Source of the DNA: Hygrocybe punicea
Lineage: Eukaryota; Basidiomycota; Agaricomycetes; Agaricales; Hygrophoraceae
DNA: 64,000 bases
Direction: 5' to 3'
Assembly (NCBI GenBank): GCA_963556145.1
Contig: OY744466.1
Span: forward strand, 5,022,001 to 5,086,000
The notes beneath the pieces were generated by a model. It saw only the letters and a program-made list of their open reading frames with translations. It ran no database searches and had not been told where the DNA came from. Both the position numbers and the translations under genes were made by a program. Below, in pieces: positions 59,583 through 64,000 of this stretch; within the stretch, counting starts at the first letter, position 1, and the number at the start of each line of letters is the position of its first letter.

Positions 59583-60540
59583 GTTTTAGTTAAACTCAAC
59601 CCAAGTTAAGGTACGAAAGTTAGGTGTACTATCTGCACTAGTAGCTGGGGCTTAAGTTAAACTCCCAGACAGTGCCTGCTGCGATACAGTTAAACTTGGC
59701 CTAGCAATTACTGGAAAGTTCAGTTAAACTTTAGACAGCAGTGCTAAGGCCTTCAGTTCACTGTAAAGCTCAGTTAAACCCATCCCAGTTGTTACTGTGA
59801 GCTTAGTTAAACTGTGTGCACTGTTTACTGCATTGGCAGTTAAACTGAAAGCGGTACTTGCTGGACCATGAATTTAACTGAGAACAGCAGCTACTGTGTG
59901 CTCAGTTTAACCAGGTGCAGCATTTGCTGGATGTCTAGTTTAACTCAGAGCAGTTGCTACTGATTGCTCAGTTTAACCAAATACAGCACTTGCTGGACCC
60001 CCTGTTTAACTTGGAGCAGTAGCTACTGGATGGTCAGTTTAACCATGTGCAGCACTTGCTGCACCTCCAGTTTAACTCAGAGCAGCAGCTGCTGTACCTC
60101 CAGTTTCACCAGGTGCAGCAGTTGCTGGACCCCCTGTTTAACTTGGAGCAGTAGCTACTGGATGGTCAGTTTAACCAGGTGCAGCATTTGCTGTACCCTC
60201 AGTTTAACTAGGTGCAGCACCTGCTGCACCTCCAGTTTAACTTGGAGCAGCAGCTACTGTACCTCCAGTTTAACCAGGTGTAGCAGTTGCTGGACCCCCA
60301 GTTTAACCCAGAGCAGTAGCTACTGAATGGTCAGTTTCCTCTGGCAGTTGCCAGGGGCATAGTTAACCATTCCCACGCAATTGCTAGGGGGTGCAGTTCA
60401 CTTTCTTCTGGCAGTTGCCAGTGGGCAGTTAACCATTTTCTTGTAATATAATGCAATGGAATTATTAAAAGCAAAGAGAATAGCAAATTTACAAATTTAT
60501 TATTTTGGAAATGCACAATATCTCAGTTTAACCATCAGCC
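59583..60540. repeat. array of AGTTAAAC / GTTTAACT motifs, about 33-40 bp spacing
   Basis: More than 20 copies of the octamer. From 59590 to about 59845 it reads AGTTAAAC; from about 59890 on it reads GTTTAAC, the reverse complement, at 32-36 bp spacing with GCAGCA(N)TGCTG text between. The array lies just outside, and probably partly within, the left arm of the giant inverted repeat. Confidence 0.85.
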
Positions 60541-60784
60541 ATTACAGGAGCTACTTATATGCCAAAATCAGAAATTACCCCACTTGGAATATGGTGCTTT
60601 TTTTATTTAATATTACTCAATTGCAAATAAATACATACCTCATATGAATAGCAATACCTCAATATTACTTGAGTGAAAATATAGATTAAATGATTATTTT
60701 ATCTAAATACATAATTAAATAATTAAATATGGCTGGTGGTGGTGGTCTGGTGGTGAGAGGTGGGAGGTGGTTGGAGGAGGAAGA

Positions 60785-61275
60785 GGGTGGGGGTGGGACA
60801 AGGGGGTGAGAGGAGGGAGGTGAGAGAAGGGAGGGGGGGTGAGAGAAGGGAGGGGGGGTGAGAGAAGGGAGGGGGGGTGAGAGAAGGGAGGGGGGGTGAG
60901 AGAAGGGAGGGGGGGTGAGAGAAGGGAGGGGGGGTGAGAGAAGGGAGGGGGGGTGAGAGAAGGGAGGGGGGGTGAGAGAAGGGAGGGGGGGTGAGAGAAG
61001 GGAGGGGGGGTGAGAGAAGGGAGGGGGGGTGAGAGAAGGGAGGGGGGGTGAGAGAAGGGAGGGGGGGTGAGAGAAGGGAGGGGGGGTGAGAGAAGGGAGG
61101 GGGGGTGAGAGAAGGGAGGGGGGGTGAGAGAAGGGAGGGGGGGTGAGAGAAGGGAGGGGGGGTGAGAGAAGGGAGAAGGGGTGAGAGAAGGGAGGGGGGG
61201 TGAGAGAAGGGAGGGGGGGTGAGAGAAGGGAGGGGGGGTGAGAGAAGGGAGAAGGGGTGAGAGAAGGGAGAAGGG
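60785..61275. repeat. 19-bp minisatellite, about 23 copies
   Basis: Unit GGTGAGAGAAGGGAGGGGG with few variants (GGGAGAAGG near 61171 and 61250). It is purine-only apart from the T. Long Pro/Ser/Leu frames on the other strand come from it. The right arm of the inverted repeat keeps only a few diverged units (63640-63790). Confidence 0.95.
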
Positions 61276-61399
61276 AGTGGGAGTGGGAGTGGGAGTGGGA
61301 GTGGGAGTGGGAGAAGGGAGTGGGAGAAGGAAGAGGAGGGATGGGCAGCAGGGAGAGGGAGGGGGAGAGGGAGAAGGAGAGAGAGGAGGGGGGGTGGCA

Positions 61400-61900
61400 C
61401 ATACCTCCATCATCCTCGTCCCTGTCTCTGTCCTCATCTTCGTCTTCGTCTTCGTCTTCGTCCCGTCGTCATCGTCCCCGTCCCCGTCGTTGTCCCCCAG
61501 TTTCGTCGTCGTCCCGTCATCGTCATCCCTGTCCCTGTCCCTGTCCCCGTCGTCCCCATCTCTGTCCTTGTCGTTTCCTTCGCCGTTGTCCCCTGGCTGC
61601 TCGTTGTTGTCTCCGTTGTCCTGTCATCCCGTGGCTGGCTGTCTCCATCCTCGTCGTCCCCTGGCAGGCCGTCTGTGTCCTCGTCGTTGCCGTCTGGCGT
61701 GTCCTCATCGTTGCCGTCTGGCACCTTCCCCGGCGTCACGGGCCTGTTTCCGCTATCCTCACCAGGACCGTTGTTGTCCGCGCCCGTTGGGTTTGCTCAG
61801 GTGGCTGTGGCGTTCTTGTCTGGGTTGGGTAGGTTGGTGGGTGTTTGCGTTCGCCTGCGTTTGGCGCGGGGTAACTATACAAAATGTAACATCACTTAGC
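61400..61900. repeat. GTCGTC / CCTGTC low-complexity stretch
   Basis: Built from CTTCGTC, GTCGTCC and CCTGTCC triplet-like repeats. The same text appears inverted at 63170-63620 as GACGAC/GAAGAC. Open frames here are Asp/Arg/Thr-rich or Ser-rich with no domain, and are not called as genes. Confidence 0.8.
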
Positions 61901-62326
61901 AAAAAAAAAAAAGATTGAAAAAAAAATAGAACCTTGGGTGCTCTTCTGCACCCGTTTCGTGTCGTTGAAAATGACAAGTCGAGGCTTCAACTCGCGCAGG
62001 AAAGCCAACTGGCAGTTGCCGATTTCCTAAATGGGGTCGAGTTGCTAAATACGGAACTATGCCTGGAACATTTTGAATATTCTGGCATGCACAATAATGC
62101 ATATATAAACAAAGTAAGACTCTCCAGAGATACAAGTGTAGAATACCTAACTCCTAGATTAATTTGTGTATTTTATTGATCCTACATACAGAGATATTGA
62201 CAATGTGTTGTATTCCTCTGCCAAAATTGGACCCTTAATCACTCAACTTTGCGAGTACAGATCTCAAAAATCCAAATTTAATTCTGGGGAGTACTAAGTA
62301 GATGCTATATTATATTGAATATCAGT

Positions 62327-62526
62327 NNNNNNNNNNNNNNNNNNNNNNNNNNNNNNNNNNNNNNNNNNNNNNNNNNNNNNNNNNNNNNNNNNNNNNNNNN
62401 NNNNNNNNNNNNNNNNNNNNNNNNNNNNNNNNNNNNNNNNNNNNNNNNNNNNNNNNNNNNNNNNNNNNNNNNNNNNNNNNNNNNNNNNNNNNNNNNNNNN
62501 NNNNNNNNNNNNNNNNNNNNNNNNNN
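62327..62526. other. assembly gap, 200 N
   Basis: A run of exactly 200 N at the apex side of the left arm. Comparison with the right arm suggests the real missing length may be much shorter (see findings). Confidence 0.99.
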
Positions 62527-64000
62527 GGGATATGTGTTGTAGCCAAAATTTAACAAATCCACGACCTTGATACTTTGTATGGAAGGTGGCTGGCTGATCA
62601 ACAGTAATGATTCGTGATTCAAGGTCGTGGATTTGTTACATTTTGGCTACAACACATATCCCGCACCACGAACAACCAGGCACTGATATTCAATATAATA
62701 TAGCATCTACTTAGTACTCCCAGAATTAAATTTGGATTTTTGAGATCTGTACTCGCAAAGTTGAGTGATTAAGGGTCCAATTTTGGCAGAGGAATACAAC
62801 ACATTGTCAATATCTCTGTATGTAGGATCAAATAAAATACACAAATTAATCTAGGAGTAGGTATTCTACACTTGTATCTCTGGAGAGTCTTACTTTGTTT
62901 ATATATGCATTATTGTGCATGCCAGAATATTCAAAATGTTCCAGGCATAGTTCCGTATTCAGAATATTCAAAATGTTCCAGGCATAGTTCCGTATTTAGC
63001 AACTCGACCCCATTTAGGAAATCGGCAACTGCCAGTTGGCTTTCCTGCGCGAGTTGAAGCCTCGACTTGTCATTTTCAACGACACGAAACGGGTGCAGAA
63101 GAGCACCCAAGGTTCTATTTTTTTTTCAATCTTTTTTTTTTTTTGCTAAGTGATGTTACATTTTGTGTAGTTACCCCGCGCCAAACGCAGGCGAACGCGA
63201 ACACCCACCAACCTACCCAACCCAGACAAGAACGCCACAGCCACCTGAGAAAACCCAACGGGTGCGGACAACAACGGTCCTGGTGAGGATAGCGGAAACA
63301 GGCCCGCGACGCCGGGGAAGGCGCCAGACGGCAACGACGAGGACACGCCAGACGGCAACGACGAGGACACAGACGGCCCGCCAGGGGACGATGAGGACGG
63401 AGACAGCCAGCCACGGGACGACAGGACAACGGAGACAACAACAACCAGCCAGGGGACGACGGCGAAGGGAACGACGAGGGATTACGACGATGGGACGACG
63501 ATGAGAATGGGGGACAACAACAACAACAACAACAACGGGGACGAAGACGAAGACGAAGATGAAGATGAAGACGAGGACGGAGACAGGGACAGGGACGACG
63601 ACGGAGATGTAGATGACGAGGACGACGGAGGTATGTACATGCCACCCCCCCCTCTCTCTCCTCCTCTCCCTCCCCCTGCTGCCCGTCCCTCTCCCACTCC
63701 CTTCTCCCACTCCTTCTCCCACTCCTTCTCCCACTCTCACCCCCCCTCCCACCACCTCCCACCTCCCACTCCTTTCTCTCACCCTGCCTCCCTCCTCTCA
63801 CCACCCCCAGCCTCTGCCTCCTCCCACCACCACCAGCCATATTTAATTATTTAATTATGTATTTGGATAAAATAATCATTTAATTTATTTTGTCATTCTA
63901 AGCAATATTGAGGTATTGTTATTCATATGAGGTATGTATTTATTTACAATTGAGTAATATTAAACAAAGAAAGCACAATATTCCAAGTGGGGTAAGTTCT
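62527..64000. repeat. right arm of giant inverted repeat, with apex hairpin; runs off the window
   Basis: At the apex GGGATATGTGTTGTAGCC (62527) pairs with GGCTACAACACATATCCC (62644-62661) around a loop of about 50 bp. Beyond it the arm repeats the left arm in reverse: the ATATTCAAAATGTTCCAGGC block (itself duplicated once at 62925-62990), the GACGAC-rich block, the C/T-rich block and the AT-rich outer block. The arm still matches at base 64000, so the element continues outside. Confidence 0.92.

Larger units (their letters stand above)
60570..62326. repeat. left arm of giant inverted repeat
   Basis: Pairs with 62527-64000 in inverse order: ATTACCCCACTTGGAATAT at 60574 against ATATTCCAAGTGGGGTAA at the window end, then TTTAATATTACTCAATTG, TACATACCTCATATGAATA, the ATTTAATTATTTAATTAT block, a G/A-rich block, a GTCGTC-rich block, and the segment 61900-62320. 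Identity is about 90 percent or more where I compared it, apart from a longer minisatellite in this arm. It runs up to the N gap. Confidence 0.92.

Noticed and set aside
59964..60326. 120-codon Cys/Ser/Thr-rich frame
   Set aside because: It lies wholly inside the GTTTAAC motif array and repeats with its period.
59583..60540. CRISPR-like array of regularly spaced motifs
   Set aside because: The repeated word is only 7-8 bp, the spacers are themselves similar to each other, orientation flips, and the host is a eukaryote.
60686..61437. Three overlapping 225-240 residue frames on the minus strand (repeats of SLLSPPLPSLTPPPFSH type)
   Set aside because: They are translations of the 19-bp minisatellite in all three frames; a repeat without stops gives long frames regardless of coding.
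63501..63854. Asp/Glu-rich frame with a Pro/Ser tail in the right arm
   Set aside because: It is the reverse complement of the low-complexity left-arm blocks and has no conserved domain.
1..64000. tRNA, rRNA or other structured RNA genes
   Set aside because: I looked for tRNA A/B-box-like words and conserved rRNA text and found nothing convincing; a covariance-model scan would be decisive.

Overview
The window looks like transposon-rich nuclear DNA of an agaricomycete (basidiomycete) fungus. The evidence is short 45-60 nt GT-AG introns, KDZ (Kyakuja-Dileera-Zisupton) transposases with Cys-rich CxC modules, a Helitron, hAT and Tc1 elements, and several gene families I recognise only from agaricomycete genomes, where they occur in many copies. 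I see no rRNA, tRNA, CRISPR array or prokaryotic operon. Only one gene looks like an ordinary host gene: a probable mitochondrial AAA+ ATPase on the minus strand at about 42.85-45.46 kb.

Layout. 0-12.5 kb: decayed members of multi-copy families (minus 0.18-0.97; plus 2.56-4.05; plus 5.3-7.3; minus 9.7-11.55; plus 11.7-12.5), with local tandem repeats. 13.2-16.35 kb: a KDZ transposase relic. 16.8-23.55 kb: a broken Helitron (HUH replicase, PIF1 helicase, USP-like cysteine protease module) split by an 812-bp perfect-arm foldback element. 23.95-28.2 kb: another multi-copy family gene, split by a 1.8-kb insertion. 28.57-29.04 kb: a hAT-type foldback. 29.6-30.6 kb: a family relic. 34.3-35.4 and 51.7-52.7 kb: twin non-autonomous hAT elements. 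36.1-41.4 kb: a hAT transposon whose transposase carries a solo-LTR-like insertion. 41.4-42.06 kb: another foldback. 45.76-45.83 kb: a 68-bp perfect palindrome with a 6-bp target duplication. 46.8-50.6 kb: two family genes plus a small coiled-coil gene. 53-57.2 kb: a second KDZ gene holding a complete Tc1 element. 57.2-59.2 kb: repeats, an LTR remnant and small elements. 59.6-64 kb: a GTTTAAC-motif array followed by a giant inverted repeat whose apex contains a 200-N gap; the right arm runs off the window.

Two themes unite the region. First, elements are nested: at least four insertions have readable target duplications, and three of them can be removed on paper to give back an open frame. 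Second, decay is dominated by CpG-type C-to-T change. Nearly every in-frame stop in otherwise conserved coding stretches is TGA, often where family patterns call for Arg (CGA), and the twin hAT elements differ mostly by transitions at CpG. This fits cytosine methylation of repeats followed by deamination.
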